From an uncultured Bacteroidales bacterium (GTDB taxonomy: Bacteria; Bacteroidota; Bacteroidia; Bacteroidales; Paludibacteraceae): DNA of 64,000 nucleotides. Below the pieces are notes generated by a model. It had not been told where the DNA came from, searched no databases, and saw only the letters and a program-made list of their open reading frames with translations. The position numbers were made by a program, and so were the translations under genes. This document shows positions 33,408-42,744 of the stretch, in pieces. The DNA lies in contig CAKVEC010000008.1 in the NCBI GenBank assembly GCA_934728255.1, forward strand, positions 56,085 through 120,084, read 5' to 3'. Each line of letters begins with the position of its first letter. Positions within the stretch are counted from its first letter, which is position 1.

Positions 33408-35564
33408 TCACTCCTCGTCTGCATTCGCTGCAGCATATTCTTTGAGGAGTTTGTCCTGTACATCCGCAGGTACGAGTTCGTAATCCTTGAACTTCATCGT
33501 AAACGTTGCCCTGCCACCCGTAAGCGAACTGAGCGTCGTCGAATACGAGGTCAGTTCTTTCAGCGGCACTTCGGCATGCAGGCGGGTGAAGTTCTTCTCC
33601 GTCTCCATACCCAGCACCATACCGCGGCGCCCCGTGATGTCCGACATCACATCGCCTACCAAATCATTCGGTACCAGCACTTCCACTTCGTAGATCGGCT
33701 CCAGTACTTTCGGGTTCGCATTGCGGAACGCCTCGGCAAACGCGTGGCGACCTGCCAGACGGAATGAAATTTCGTTGGAATCTACGGGGTGCATCTTGCC
33801 ATCATAGACAATCACGCGTACATCGCGAGCATATGAACCCGTCAGCGGACCTTGCTCCATACGGTCCATAATACCCTTTAGAATAGCGGGGATGAAGCGT
33901 GCCTCAATGGCACCGCCCACAATGGAGTTCACCAGCACCAGTTTGCCGCCCCACTCCAAGGGGATCTCCTGTGTATCTTTTACCGTAACGCGGTACTCTT
34001 GGTTGCCGAACTTATACACTTCTTTTACGGGCATTCCCTCTTCATAGGGCTCTACTATCAGGTGCACCTCACCGAACTGTCCCGATCCGCCCGACTGTTT
34101 CTTGTGGCGGTAGTCGGCACGTGCAGCCTTTGTGATCGTCTCGCGGTACGGTATCTTCGGTTCCTCAAATACCACCTGCATCTTCTCGTTGTTCTCCAGA
34201 CGCCATTTCAGCGTACGCAGGTGAAATTCTCCCTGACCGGAAACAATCATCTGTTTCAACTCTTTCGACTGCTCCACAATCCATGTCGGGTCTTCCTCGT
34301 GCATACGGGTCAGCAGGGCGGCGAGTTTCTCATTATCTGCCTCGTTCACGGGACGGATGGCACGGCGGAAACGCGGTTGCGGGTACTCAATCTTTGCATA
34401 ATGCAGGTCGCAGTCCTTCGCATTCAGCGTGTTGCCCGTGCGGGTGTCTTTCAGTTTTACGGTAGCCGCAATATCGCCTGCCGCCACTTCGTCCACCGGT
34501 ATGCGGTTCGAGCCGGCCACCATATAAAGTTGCGAGATACGCTCTTTGCCGCCTCTGTTCATATTCTGCAGATCATCGCCCGCTTTCACCGTTCCTTGCA
34601 TCACGCGGAAATAGTTCACCTCGCCGATATGCGGCTCCACCGATGTTTTGAACACATACAGGCTGGTCGGTTTCGTCGGGTCGGGACTGATGCCATCGCC
34701 TTCGAGCGTCGGATACTTGAAGTTCGCGGGTTCGGGGGCCATCGTCAGCAGGAAATCCATCAGACGGCGGATACCCATATCTTTCAGTGCACTCGTGCAA
34801 ATCACGGGGTACATCGACCCGTCGGCATATACAGAGCGCAGACCGCGCATAATCTCTTCGTCGGTCAGCCCCTCGCTCAGGAACTTGTCAAGCAGTGTCT
34901 CGTCCGCTTCGGCAGCCTGCTCCTGCAGTTGCTGGCGCATCTCTGCCACGCGCTCTTGGTGCTCTGCGGGTATCTCTTTCTCTTCGGGCGCACCGCCTTC
35001 GGGTCCCCAGACGAGCATCTTGCCTTTCAGCACATCGATCGCCGCATTGAAACCCGCACCGGCATTCACGGGATATTGTATCAGGGTGCACTTGTTACCG
35101 AAATTCTCTTTCAGTTGTGCAAACGTATGTTCAAAGTCAGCGTCCGGGTGGTCGCATTTGTTGATCACGAATGCCAGCGGCTTCTTTGCCTTTTCCACCA
35201 GACGGAAATTGTTTTGTGTACCTACTTCGATACCGTTGTTGGCGGTCAGCACGATCAGTGCCGAACCTACCATCTGTAAGGCTGCTACCGTGCCACCGCA
35301 GAAATCGTCCGAACCGGCGCAGTCGATAATGTTCAGTTTCTTACCTTGAAACTCGATGTTGCAAACCGTCGAGAAAACCGAGTATCCATACTCTTTCTCC
35401 ACGGGGAAATAGTCGCATACCGTCGATTGTGCCTCAATCGAACCGCGACGTTTAATCACACCACTCTCATAAAGCATCGCCTCCATAAGAGTGGTTTTAC
35501 CCGATCCGCTACCGCCCAACATAGCGATATTCTTGATCTCGTTTGCTTGATAAACTTTAGCCAT
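33408..35564 (-). CDS. EF-G2-like translation factor with altered GTPase centre
   Basis: A 718-residue EF-G paralogue starting at MAKVYQANEIKNIAML (an in-frame extension upstream crosses the promoter). The P-loop is GGSGSGKTT (17-25) instead of the usual EF-G GHxDAGKTT. The G3 motif is DCAGSDDF (81-88), so the catalytic His after DxPG is Ser85. NKCD (135-138) is intact. The length and domains II-V are otherwise those of EF-G (VFEEPKIPYRETI, GEFHLRTLKWRL). Bacteroides thetaiotaomicron has an EF-G2 reported to support translation without GTPase activity and to matter for gut colonisation; this is its likely counterpart. It acts on ribosomes, probably under nutrient limitation. Confidence 0.88.
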   Translation of the reverse strand: MAKVYQANEIKNIAMLGGSGSGKTTLMEAMLYESGVIKRRGSIEAQSTVCDYFPVEKEYGYSVFSTVCNIEFQGKKLNIIDCAGSDDFCGGTVAALQMVGSALIVLTANNGIEVGTQNNFRLVEKAKKPLAFVINKCDHPDADFEHTFAQLKENFGNKCTLIQYPVNAGAGFNAAIDVLKGKMLVWGPEGGAPEEKEIPAEHQERVAEMRQQLQEQAAEADETLLDKFLSEGLTDEEIMRGLRSVYADGSMYPVICTSALKDMGIRRLMDFLLTMAPEPANFKYPTLEGDGISPDPTKPTSLYVFKTSVEPHIGEVNYFRVMQGTVKAGDDLQNMNRGGKERISQLYMVAGSNRIPVDEVAAGDIAATVKLKDTRTGNTLNAKDCDLHYAKIEYPQPRFRRAIRPVNEADNEKLAALLTRMHEEDPTWIVEQSKELKQMIVSGQGEFHLRTLKWRLENNEKMQVVFEEPKIPYRETITKAARADYRHKKQSGGSGQFGEVHLIVEPYEEGMPVKEVYKFGNQEYRVTVKDTQEIPLEWGGKLVLVNSIVGGAIEARFIPAILKGIMDRMEQGPLTGSYARDVRVIVYDGKMHPVDSNEISFRLAGRHAFAEAFRNANPKVLEPIYEVEVLVPNDLVGDVMSDITGRRGMVLGMETEKNFTRLHAEVPLKELTSYSTTLSSLTGGRATFTMKFKDYELVPADVQDKLLKEYAAANADEE

Positions 35565-35670
35565 AATTGTGTTTTTTATAAGGTTATAGCAAGAACACCC
35601 TCGGCAACCGTCAGACAGGTTTCGCTGCCCCAAGACAGGCAACTCACAACCGCAGCGGTATTCTCGTTTG

Positions 35671-35701
35671 CAAAGATACGACAAAAATGCAAACCGTGCA
35701 A
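35671..35701 (-). promoter_or_regulatory. Promoter for the EF-G2-like gene
   Basis: Minus strand TTG (35699-35701), 20 bases, TATCTTTG (35671-35678). The leader is about 100 bases, long enough for further control. Confidence 0.72.
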
Positions 35702-35843
35702 ACAAAAAATGCAAATCCTGCTGCACAGCATATTTTTCAATCCACAATGTATAGCATAATGGCACAATACGCCATGACGCCTTTGTCCTTAAAGACCTTA
35801 CTGTCCTTAAAATCCTTAAAAACCTTATGCTATCAAGAGTATG

Positions 35844-35898
35844 TGATTATGGGGTGATTATGGGGTGATTAACGGGTGATTAACGGGTGATTAACGGG
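35844..35898. repeat. 11-bp tandem repeat (5 units)
   Basis: TGATTATGGGG twice, then TGATTAACGGG three times, and a partial sixth unit running into the acetyltransferase stop. The first two and last three units are identical among themselves, which marks recent expansion. Confidence 0.8.
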
Positions 35899-35902
35899 TG
35901 AT

Positions 35903-36442
35903 TCAGCCATCTATGCCATATACATATCGGTGTATGGTGCGTATAACCCGTTCTGCATCTCTTTCCTGTTGCAAATCGGGCGTTGCCATCAGCCGCATCG
36001 GCAGGCTCTCGCCCCCCATCCTGTACGCCGGCTGTATGTAGGGAGTCTCCTGCCAGAGCCGCAGCCCGTTCCGTTCATAGAACCCCACTCGGCGACGGCT
36101 CATCTCGTCTTCCGGCATCTCCACCTCCAACACCAACGGTCGCGCAACACGTTCCAATACGGCACGGATAATCTGCCCGCCGTACCCATAATTACGCAGT
36201 ACAGGGTCGGTGGCAAAATGTTCCACATAGCAGAATGTACCAAAGTCCCAATAGGTCAAGAATCCTACAGGTACATCATCTTCATTTTCCGCCAACACGC
36301 AATGGAACACCGGATTGGTATCCGTATTCACCCGTTGCGCCTCCGTATCGCGCCTTTCCGCCTCGGGAAATGCCTCTATCCACAATCTTTCCACAAATGC
36401 ATACCCCGCATCCGCACTCCCAATCTCTCTCAACCGTATCAT
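35903..36442 (-). CDS. GNAT-family N-acetyltransferase
   Basis: A 179-residue protein with the GNAT fold. The acetyl-CoA loop is in FATDPVLRNYGYGGQIIRAV (R/Q-x-x-G-x-G/A pattern), followed by LVLEVEMPEDEMSRRRVGFY and YERNGLRLW, the usual C-terminal strand and helix. The acceptor cannot be told. It is a single gene with its own promoter, and its 3' end abuts an 11-bp tandem array, so repeat changes there could alter the end of the transcript or protein. Confidence 0.87.
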   Translation of the reverse strand: MIRLREIGSADAGYAFVERLWIEAFPEAERRDTEAQRVNTDTNPVFHCVLAENEDDVPVGFLTYWDFGTFCYVEHFATDPVLRNYGYGGQIIRAVLERVARPLVLEVEMPEDEMSRRRVGFYERNGLRLWQETPYIQPAYRMGGESLPMRLMATPDLQQERDAERVIRTIHRYVYGIDG

Positions 36443-36461
36443 AATAAAGTGTATTTCCCTG

Positions 36462-36492
36462 CAAAAATACTGCTAATTACCGATATTCACAA
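36462..36492 (-). promoter_or_regulatory. Promoter for the GNAT gene
   Basis: Minus strand TTG (36490-36492), 20 bases, TATTTTTG (36462-36469). Confidence 0.7.
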
Positions 36493-36562
36493 ACCTACCC
36501 GTACAATCCCACCCATTTTGCCAAACAGCATTTTACAATTTGCATTTTTCTGCCATAATCAT

Positions 36563-36593
36563 TTGCGCAGGTCGCAAAAAAGCAGTAATTTTG
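36563..36593 (+). promoter_or_regulatory. Promoter for the structured RNA/efflux leader
   Basis: TTG (36563-36565), 20 bases, TAATTTTG (36586-36593). RNA would start near 36600, right at the first stem of the structured region. Confidence 0.75.
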
Positions 36594-36598
36594 CACCC

Positions 36599-36808
36599 GC
36601 TTTTAGCGGAGAGGAACATTTGGAACGAAAGAATCGACGCTAAAAGCAACAATAGCATACTTTTTTCCACCTAATAGGTGCATGGAAATGACTCTTGATG
36701 AGGGAGTTCGTAGCCCGTCCGTCCGCGTGAGCGATTGTTCGAGGTTATAGTCGTGGTAAAAAGCGAACATGTACAGAGCCTATCTATACCATATAGATGG
36801 GCTTTTTT
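36599..36808 (+). ncRNA. Structured RNA or attenuator leader before the efflux operon
   Basis: About 210 bases between a good promoter and a terminator. GCTTTTAGCG (36599-36608) pairs perfectly with CGCTAAAAGC (36638-36647) around a 29-base purine-rich loop. CACCT/AGGTG forms a small hairpin near 36668-36680, and TGTTCG pairs with CGAACA further on. The end is GCCTATCTAT (36778-36787) with ATAGATGGGC (36793-36802) and six T. The efflux gene starts 65 bases later with no second promoter. It is therefore either a free small RNA or a leader whose terminator must be bypassed for pump expression. I recognise no Rfam class. Confidence 0.6.
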
Positions 36809-36872
36809 GTGTGCAGATATGCCCCCAAAAATAGGGTTTCACAAAGAAAGGACATTAAACAAAACAAATCAT

Positions 36873-37973
36873 ATGAATAAGAAGGTATTTATCTGTATTG
36901 CCTTGTGTATGTGCGCGCTGAGCGCATGCCACAAAGGCGGACAAGGACAAGAAGAACAAGTGGCGCACAACAAGACCATGGTGGTGCAGGCGCAAGACTG
37001 CGTGGTGGAGGAAAGTTATCCCGCCTCTATCCGCGGACGGCAGGACATCGCCATCATGCCGCAAGTAGCAGGTACGCTCACCAAACTCTGCGTGGTAGAG
37101 GGCGAGCGCGTGCGCAAAGGGCAGGTGCTGTTTATCATCGACCAGGTGCCGTACCGCGCATCGTTGGAGACTGCCGAAGCCAACGTCGAGGTAGCCAAGT
37201 CGAGTGTCGCTACTGCCGAACTGGTATATCAATCCAAACAACAACTCTATGCCGACAGCGTCATCTCTGATTTCGACCTGCAGACGGCGAAGAATAGTTA
37301 CCTCAGTGCCAAAGCAGGTTTGGCACAGGCGAATGCCGCATTGGTCATCGCGCAGAACAACCTCAACTATACCGAGGTGAAGAGCCCGAGCGACGGTGTG
37401 GTGGGTACGTTGCCCTTCCGCGTAGGCGCATTGGTTTCGCCGCAGATGCCTACCCCGCTGACCACCGTGAGCGACAACTCGGTGATGTACGTCTATTTCT
37501 CGATGACCGAAAACCAATGGCTCGCCCTCGCGCGTCAGTACGGCAGCAAAGACGCCGCCTTGCGCAATATGCCCGCTGTGGAGTTGGTGCTCAACGACGG
37601 CAGCAAATACTCCGAAAGCGGCAAGATTGAGACCGTGTCGGGCGTGATTGACCAAGCCACAGGCACCGTCAGCGTGCGGGCTACGTTTGGCAACAAGAAC
37701 GGACTGCTCACCTCGGGCGGTGCAGGCAACATCGTCCTTGCAAAGCCGCAGCAGGGTGCGCTCCTCATTCCGCGTACCACTACCTACGAGGTGCAGGACA
37801 AAGTGTTTGTCTATCGCGTAGCGGACGGCAAGGCAGTGGCTACACAAGTGCTTGTCAGTCGGTTGAACGGTGGCAAGGAGTACATCGTGGAGAGCGGTCT
37901 GCAAGCAGGAGACACCATCGTTACCGAAGGAGTTGCCATGCTCCGGGAAGGTGTAAAAATAATGATGAATTAA
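36873..37973 (+). CDS. RND efflux membrane-fusion lipoprotein (AcrA/MexA type)
   Basis: A 366-residue periplasmic adaptor with a lipoprotein signal (LSAC, Cys19). The lipoyl/barrel-sandwich halves flank an alpha-hairpin (GTLTKLCVVEGERVRKGQVL before it; LNYTEVKSPSDGVVGTLPFR after it). A beta-barrel and a membrane-proximal domain end in VTEGVAMLREGVKIMMN. It links the inner-membrane pump to the outer-membrane channel. The start at 36873 is chosen for the signal peptide; the frame extends upstream into the leader RNA. It heads the operon followed by the pump and channel genes. Confidence 0.95.
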   Translation: MNKKVFICIALCMCALSACHKGGQGQEEQVAHNKTMVVQAQDCVVEESYPASIRGRQDIAIMPQVAGTLTKLCVVEGERVRKGQVLFIIDQVPYRASLETAEANVEVAKSSVATAELVYQSKQQLYADSVISDFDLQTAKNSYLSAKAGLAQANAALVIAQNNLNYTEVKSPSDGVVGTLPFRVGALVSPQMPTPLTTVSDNSVMYVYFSMTENQWLALARQYGSKDAALRNMPAVELVLNDGSKYSESGKIETVSGVIDQATGTVSVRATFGNKNGLLTSGGAGNIVLAKPQQGALLIPRTTTYEVQDKVFVYRVADGKAVATQVLVSRLNGGKEYIVESGLQAGDTIVTEGVAMLREGVKIMMN

Positions 37974-38064
37974 GAATGATGAATTAGGAATTAACAGGGT
38001 ATCCCATTTGCCTTATCTGGCTTATTAGCCCTATTAGCCCTATTCGACTTATTTATATTAACCT

Positions 38065-41000
38065 ATGAACGTAAAAACTTTTGTGGAGCGACCGGTGCTG
38101 TCGGCAGTCATATCCATCGTGATAGCCTTGCTCGGACTTATCGGTCTCAAAACGCTCCCTATCGAACAATACCCCGACATCGCACCACCTACCGTCATGG
38201 TGATGACCCAGTACTATGGTGCCAGTGCCGAGTCGGTACAAAAATCCGTCATCGCCCCTCTCGAAGAGGCTATCAACGGCGTCGAGAACATGACCTATAT
38301 GACCTCCACGGCAACCAACACCGGTTCGGCGGAGATATATGTCTATTTCAAGCAGGGTACCGACCCCGATATGGCGGCGGTGAATGTACAGAACAAAATT
38401 TCGTCGGCTACGGCGCAGTTGCCCTCCGAGGTCAAGGTGGTTGGCGTACAGGCGTTCAAGCGTCAGACCAGTATGCTCCAGATCTTCACAGTCTCCTCGC
38501 CCGACGACACCTACGACCAGACTTTCCTCAGCAACTATATCAATATCAACATCAAACCCGAACTGTTGCGTATTCAGGGTGTCGGGCAGATGGTAGTCTT
38601 GGGCGGTAACTACTCGATGCGTATATGGATGCGCCCCGATGTGATGGCGCAATACGGCTTGGTGCCGAGTGATGTAACCGCTGCCCTCGCCGAGCAGAAT
38701 ATCGAGTCGGCTACGGGTGCTATCGGCGAAAACTCCCCCGAGGCGTACCAATATACTATGAAGTACAAAGGGCGTTTGCAGACCCCCGAGGAATTCGGTC
38801 AGATAGTCATCCGCTCCACTGCCGACGGCGAAGTGCTGCGCCTGCATGACATCGCCGACATCGAGTTGGGCGAGGAGAGTTACGGTTTCGATGGTCGTCA
38901 AAACGGGCATCACGGCGTGCAGTGTATGGTCTTCCAGACAGCCGGTTCCAACGCTACCGAGGTGAACAACAAGATTGATGCGCTCTTGGCGGATGTACAG
39001 GCACACGCTCCCAAAGGTGTGGAAATCACGCAGATGATGTCCACTAACGATTTCCTCTACGCCTCTATCCACAATGTGGTCAAGACCCTTATCGAGGCTA
39101 TCCTGCTGGTGATCCTCATCGTGCTGCTTTTCTTGCAGGACTGGCGCTCGACGCTCATTCCGTTTGTCAGCATCATCGTCTCGCTTATCGGTACGTTTGC
39201 TTTTATGGTGGTGGCGGGTTTCTCTATCAACCTTATCACGCTTTTTGCCCTCGTCCTGGTCATCGGTACGGTGGTGGACGACTCCATCGTGGTCGTCGAG
39301 GCGGTGCACAGCCGCTTTGATGCGGGCTACAAAAACCCCTTCCAAGCCACAGTCTACGGTACCAAAGATGTAGCGGTGGCTATCATCACCTCGTCACTCG
39401 TCTTTATGGCGGTGTTCATCCCTATCAGTTTCATCGGCGGCACCAGCGGTGTCTTCTATCGCCAGTTCGGTCTGACCATGGCGGTGGCGGTAGGTATATC
39501 CGCCCTCAATGCGCTCACCACCTGCCCCGCCCTCTGCGCCCTGTTGCTCCGTCCCAAGGAGACCAACATCGACAACCTCCGCGGCTACAAGCGTTGGCGT
39601 TTCCGCTTCTCCGACAAGTGGAACCGCGGCTTTGACCGCCTCACCGCATGGTATCAGCGTGGTGCCGCACATTTCGTCAAACACCCGTGGATGTCCTTCC
39701 TCACCGCCGCTTTGGGCGTTGCCATAATGGTCGTACTGATGAATACCACTAAGACCGGTCTCGTTCCCGACGAGGATCTGGGTACCGTGATGGTGAATAT
39801 CGACACCCCTCCCGGAAGTTCGCTTGCCACAACCGACGACATTATGCGCGAGATTGAAAACCGTCTTATGACTATCCCCGAGGTGGCGGAACTGAACAGC
39901 ACAGCGGGATACGGACTGATCTCCGGAGAGTCAAGTGCCGCAGGTAATATCATTCTCAAACTCAAACCGTGGGCTGAACGTACTCGCAAAGACCAGGCGG
40001 TCGGTGCTGTCATCGGCAAAGTCTATGCACTCACCGCCGACATCAAGGATGCTACCGTCTTCGCTATGGCACCCGCACAGATCTCCGGTTACGGTACGGG
40101 TAATGCGCTGGATATCAACCTCGAAGACAAGGTGGGCGGCGATATGCACCAATTCTACGACTATGCACAGCAGTTTATCGGTGCGCTCAACGGGCGCCCC
40201 GAGATTAGTGTCGCGTTCACGTCCTTCAACCTCAATTTCCCGCAGTGGGAGGTGAGCGTCGATGCCGCCAAATGCCGGCGATCGGGTATCACTGCCAACG
40301 AGGTACTCGCCTGCCTGTCTGGCTACTACGGCGGTCAGTATGTCAGCGATTTCAACCGTTTCGGCAAGGTCTATAAGGTGCAGATTATGGGCGACCCCAA
40401 GCAACGCATGGACGAGCGCAGTCTTGACAACACGTTTGTCCGTCTCCACAGTGGCGAGATGGCGCCCCTCTCGCAGTTCATCACGCTCCGCCGTGTCTAT
40501 GGTGCCGACAAACTGACGCGCTTCAACCTCTACAACTCCATCTCTGTCAGCGCAATGCCTGCCGACGGCTATTCGTCCGGTGATGCTATCAAGGCGGTCA
40601 AAGAGGTGGCAGCACAAGTGCTGCCGTCGCAGTATGCCATCGATTACGGAGGTATCACCCGCGAGGAGAGTCAGTCGAGCAACAGCACCACAGCGGTTAT
40701 TTTCCTTATCTGTATCGTCTTTATCTACCTCATTCTATCGGCATTGTACGAGTCTTTCCGCCTCCCGCTGGCTATCATCATCGCCGTGCCGGTAGGTCTC
40801 ATGGGTTCGTTCCTGCTGACTAAGATCTGCGGCCTCGAGAACAATATCTACCTCCAGACGGGTGTCATCATGCTGATCGGTCTGCTCAGCAAGACGGCTA
40901 TCCTTATCACCGAGTACGCATCCGAGCGCCGCAAGGCGGGCAAGAGCCTGCAAGATGCGGCTATCGATGCAGCGGGTGCGCGTCTGCGACCTATTATGAT

Positions 41001-41202
41001 GACCGTCCTCACGCTGATCTTCGGTATGCTCCCTATGGTGGCGGCTATGGGTGTCGGCGCCAACGGTAACCGCAGTCTCGGTACGGGTGTCGTCGGCGGT
41101 AGTATCGTTGGCACATTGGCACTGCTTTTCCTCGTGCCATCGCTCTTTGTGGTCTTCCAACACCTCGACGAGAAACGTCGCAGAAACCGCCGCACGGAAT
41201 AA
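38065..41202 (+). CDS. RND efflux pump, inner-membrane subunit (AcrB/HAE1 type)
   Basis: A 1045-residue, 12-helix proton-driven pump. The proton-relay Asp405-Asp406 pair lies in LVIGTVVDDSIVVVEAV on the fourth transmembrane helix. Family signatures include the N-terminal VERPVLSAVISIVIALLG and EQYPDIAPPTV, and GLLSKTAILITEYA on a later helix. It exports drugs, bile salts or other amphiphiles from the periplasm through the adaptor and channel encoded beside it. The length is typical. A 91-base gap with short ATTAGCCCT-type repeats separates it from the adaptor gene. Confidence 0.97.
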   Translation: MNVKTFVERPVLSAVISIVIALLGLIGLKTLPIEQYPDIAPPTVMVMTQYYGASAESVQKSVIAPLEEAINGVENMTYMTSTATNTGSAEIYVYFKQGTDPDMAAVNVQNKISSATAQLPSEVKVVGVQAFKRQTSMLQIFTVSSPDDTYDQTFLSNYININIKPELLRIQGVGQMVVLGGNYSMRIWMRPDVMAQYGLVPSDVTAALAEQNIESATGAIGENSPEAYQYTMKYKGRLQTPEEFGQIVIRSTADGEVLRLHDIADIELGEESYGFDGRQNGHHGVQCMVFQTAGSNATEVNNKIDALLADVQAHAPKGVEITQMMSTNDFLYASIHNVVKTLIEAILLVILIVLLFLQDWRSTLIPFVSIIVSLIGTFAFMVVAGFSINLITLFALVLVIGTVVDDSIVVVEAVHSRFDAGYKNPFQATVYGTKDVAVAIITSSLVFMAVFIPISFIGGTSGVFYRQFGLTMAVAVGISALNALTTCPALCALLLRPKETNIDNLRGYKRWRFRFSDKWNRGFDRLTAWYQRGAAHFVKHPWMSFLTAALGVAIMVVLMNTTKTGLVPDEDLGTVMVNIDTPPGSSLATTDDIMREIENRLMTIPEVAELNSTAGYGLISGESSAAGNIILKLKPWAERTRKDQAVGAVIGKVYALTADIKDATVFAMAPAQISGYGTGNALDINLEDKVGGDMHQFYDYAQQFIGALNGRPEISVAFTSFNLNFPQWEVSVDAAKCRRSGITANEVLACLSGYYGGQYVSDFNRFGKVYKVQIMGDPKQRMDERSLDNTFVRLHSGEMAPLSQFITLRRVYGADKLTRFNLYNSISVSAMPADGYSSGDAIKAVKEVAAQVLPSQYAIDYGGITREESQSSNSTTAVIFLICIVFIYLILSALYESFRLPLAIIIAVPVGLMGSFLLTKICGLENNIYLQTGVIMLIGLLSKTAILITEYASERRKAGKSLQDAAIDAAGARLRPIMMTVLTLIFGMLPMVAAMGVGANGNRSLGTGVVGGSIVGTLALLFLVPSLFVVFQHLDEKRRRNRRTE

Positions 41203-41226
41203 CGGAAAAGTGCGTTTTGTTAAGAT

Positions 41227-41322
41227 TTGAAGTGTGCAACAGGTGTATTTTATCTCTGCGAAAAACAGCATAGGATAGTTATAGGATGGTTATAGGATAG
41301 ACTACCCTTGCGCACACTTCAA
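41227..41322. other. Inverted repeat enclosing an 11-bp array
   Basis: TTGAAGTGTGC (41227-41237) and GCACACTTCAA (41312-41322) are a perfect 11-bp pair with a 74-base loop that holds the array at 41270-41302. It lies between the pump and the channel genes and could lower the amount of channel mRNA. Confidence 0.55.
41270..41302. repeat. 11-bp tandem repeat (3 units)
   Basis: ATAGGATAGTT, ATAGGATGGTT and ATAGGATAGAC in the loop of the inverted repeat 41227-41322. Confidence 0.65.
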
Positions 41323-41349
41323 AAAGTATCAATTATTAAGATTTTAGAA

Positions 41350-42744
41350 ATGAACCAAATACATAAACGGAACATTTTATTTTTTGTTCTTTGTCCTTTG
41401 TTCTTCGTCTCTTTGTCCTCCTGCGGCATATATGGCAAATATAAACCCGTACAGGACATCGACTCCACCCTCTACGGCGACTTGCCGCTGTCCGATACAG
41501 TGCAGAGCCTTGGCAACCTCTCGTGGGACGCACTCTTCACCGACCCGCTCCTCCAAGACCTTATCCGTCAAGCCCTCGACAGCAACCTCGACCTGCGCAT
41601 CGCTCACGAGCATGTCCTGCAAGCCGAAGCGTCTCTCCGCGGAGCGCAACTTGCCTATCTGCCGTCTGTCAGCCTTGCCCCGCAAGGCGGTTTCTCGCCG
41701 CAGTACAGTATCCGGCAGGGCACCTACGACCTCGTAGCCTCTGCCTCATGGGAGATAGACATCTTCGGGCGCACGCTCAACTCCCTCCGTGGTGCCAAAG
41801 CCGCCAAGCAGCAGGCACTCGACTATGAGCAAGCCGCACGCTGCGGACTCATTGCCGGTGTGGCGAATGCCTACTATACGCTCCTCATGCTTGATGCACA
41901 GTTGCAGACCGCCGAAGAGAACGAACAGACATGGGCAAAGACCATCAATACCATACGCCGTATGAAAGAGGCGGGTATGTCCGACGAAGCGGCGGTTACC
42001 CAGATGGAAGCCACCTACTATTCCATACAGACAATGGTGCTCGATTTCCGTCAGCAGATACGCCAGACCGAGAACGCACTCTGCCTTATGCTCGGTACCA
42101 CCTACCGCCCTATCCCTCGCAGCACGCTTGATGCACAGGTCCTGCCGCAGAATATCGAAGTCGGTGTACCCGCACAACTGCTTTACAACCGCCCCGATGT
42201 ACGCGCTGCACAACAGAATATGGCACGCGCTTTCTACGCCGCCAATCTCTCGCGCAGCAACTGCCTGCCATCGCTCAACCTGAGCGGTATGTTCGGTTGG
42301 ACGAACCATAGTTACAATACTATCATCGACCCAATGACAATGGTATCAAATCTCGCAGCAAGCCTTGTCGTCCCCCTGTTCAACTCGGGGCGCAACATCG
42401 CGCAGGTCAAGATGGCGAAGTCGCAGCAGCAGGAAGCCCTGCTCACGTTCACGCAGACCGTCCTCTCGGCGGGTAACGAAGTGAATGACGCCCTCCATAC
42501 CTACCAGACGGCGTATGCCAAGTGCGAACTCTACGACAAGCAGGTGGAATCGCTCAGCCGCGCACAACGCGCCACTGCACTCAAGATGCAGTACGGCAGC
42601 ACCACCTATCTCGAAGTGCTGACCGCCCAAAATAGTCTCCTCACCGCCGAGTTCACCCGTATCAGCAACCGTATGGCTCTCCTCCAGTCCCTCGTATCCC
42701 TCTACCACTCCCTCGGTGGCGGCAACGAGTACAACCTGCAATAG
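41350..42744 (+). CDS. Outer-membrane efflux channel (NodT/OprM type)
   Basis: A 464-residue lipoprotein channel (lipobox LSSC, Cys25). Two tandem outer-membrane-factor domains of about 200 residues each form the barrel and long alpha-helical tunnel. Typical strings are QALDSNLDLRIAHEHVLQAEA and, in the second half, NVEVG-like PAQLLYNRPDVRAAQQNMARA. It completes the tripartite RND pump. The start at 41350 (MNQIHKRNILFFVL) gives the signal peptide. The stop is followed by an octamer array and then the strong terminator at 42869-42906. Confidence 0.95.
   Translation: MNQIHKRNILFFVLCPLFFVSLSSCGIYGKYKPVQDIDSTLYGDLPLSDTVQSLGNLSWDALFTDPLLQDLIRQALDSNLDLRIAHEHVLQAEASLRGAQLAYLPSVSLAPQGGFSPQYSIRQGTYDLVASASWEIDIFGRTLNSLRGAKAAKQQALDYEQAARCGLIAGVANAYYTLLMLDAQLQTAEENEQTWAKTINTIRRMKEAGMSDEAAVTQMEATYYSIQTMVLDFRQQIRQTENALCLMLGTTYRPIPRSTLDAQVLPQNIEVGVPAQLLYNRPDVRAAQQNMARAFYAANLSRSNCLPSLNLSGMFGWTNHSYNTIIDPMTMVSNLAASLVVPLFNSGRNIAQVKMAKSQQQEALLTFTQTVLSAGNEVNDALHTYQTAYAKCELYDKQVESLSRAQRATALKMQYGSTTYLEVLTAQNSLLTAEFTRISNRMALLQSLVSLYHSLGGGNEYNLQ

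Noticed and set aside
35565..35765. Longer N-terminus for the EF-G2-like protein
   Set aside because: The extra 67 codons cross a consensus promoter at 35671-35701 and look nothing like EF-G; the frame from MAKVYQANE fits the family.
35844..35898. CRISPR-like array
   Set aside because: Units are 11 bp and directly adjacent with no spacers; no cas gene is in the window.
36599..36808. RNase P RNA, tmRNA or SRP RNA
   Set aside because: The length and the lack of the GAGGAAAGUCC, tmRNA ends or GGAA-loop signatures exclude these; recorded only as an unclassified structured RNA.
36735..36872. Longer N-terminus for the efflux adaptor
   Set aside because: It would be translated from the leader RNA through a terminator and would bury the lipoprotein signal.
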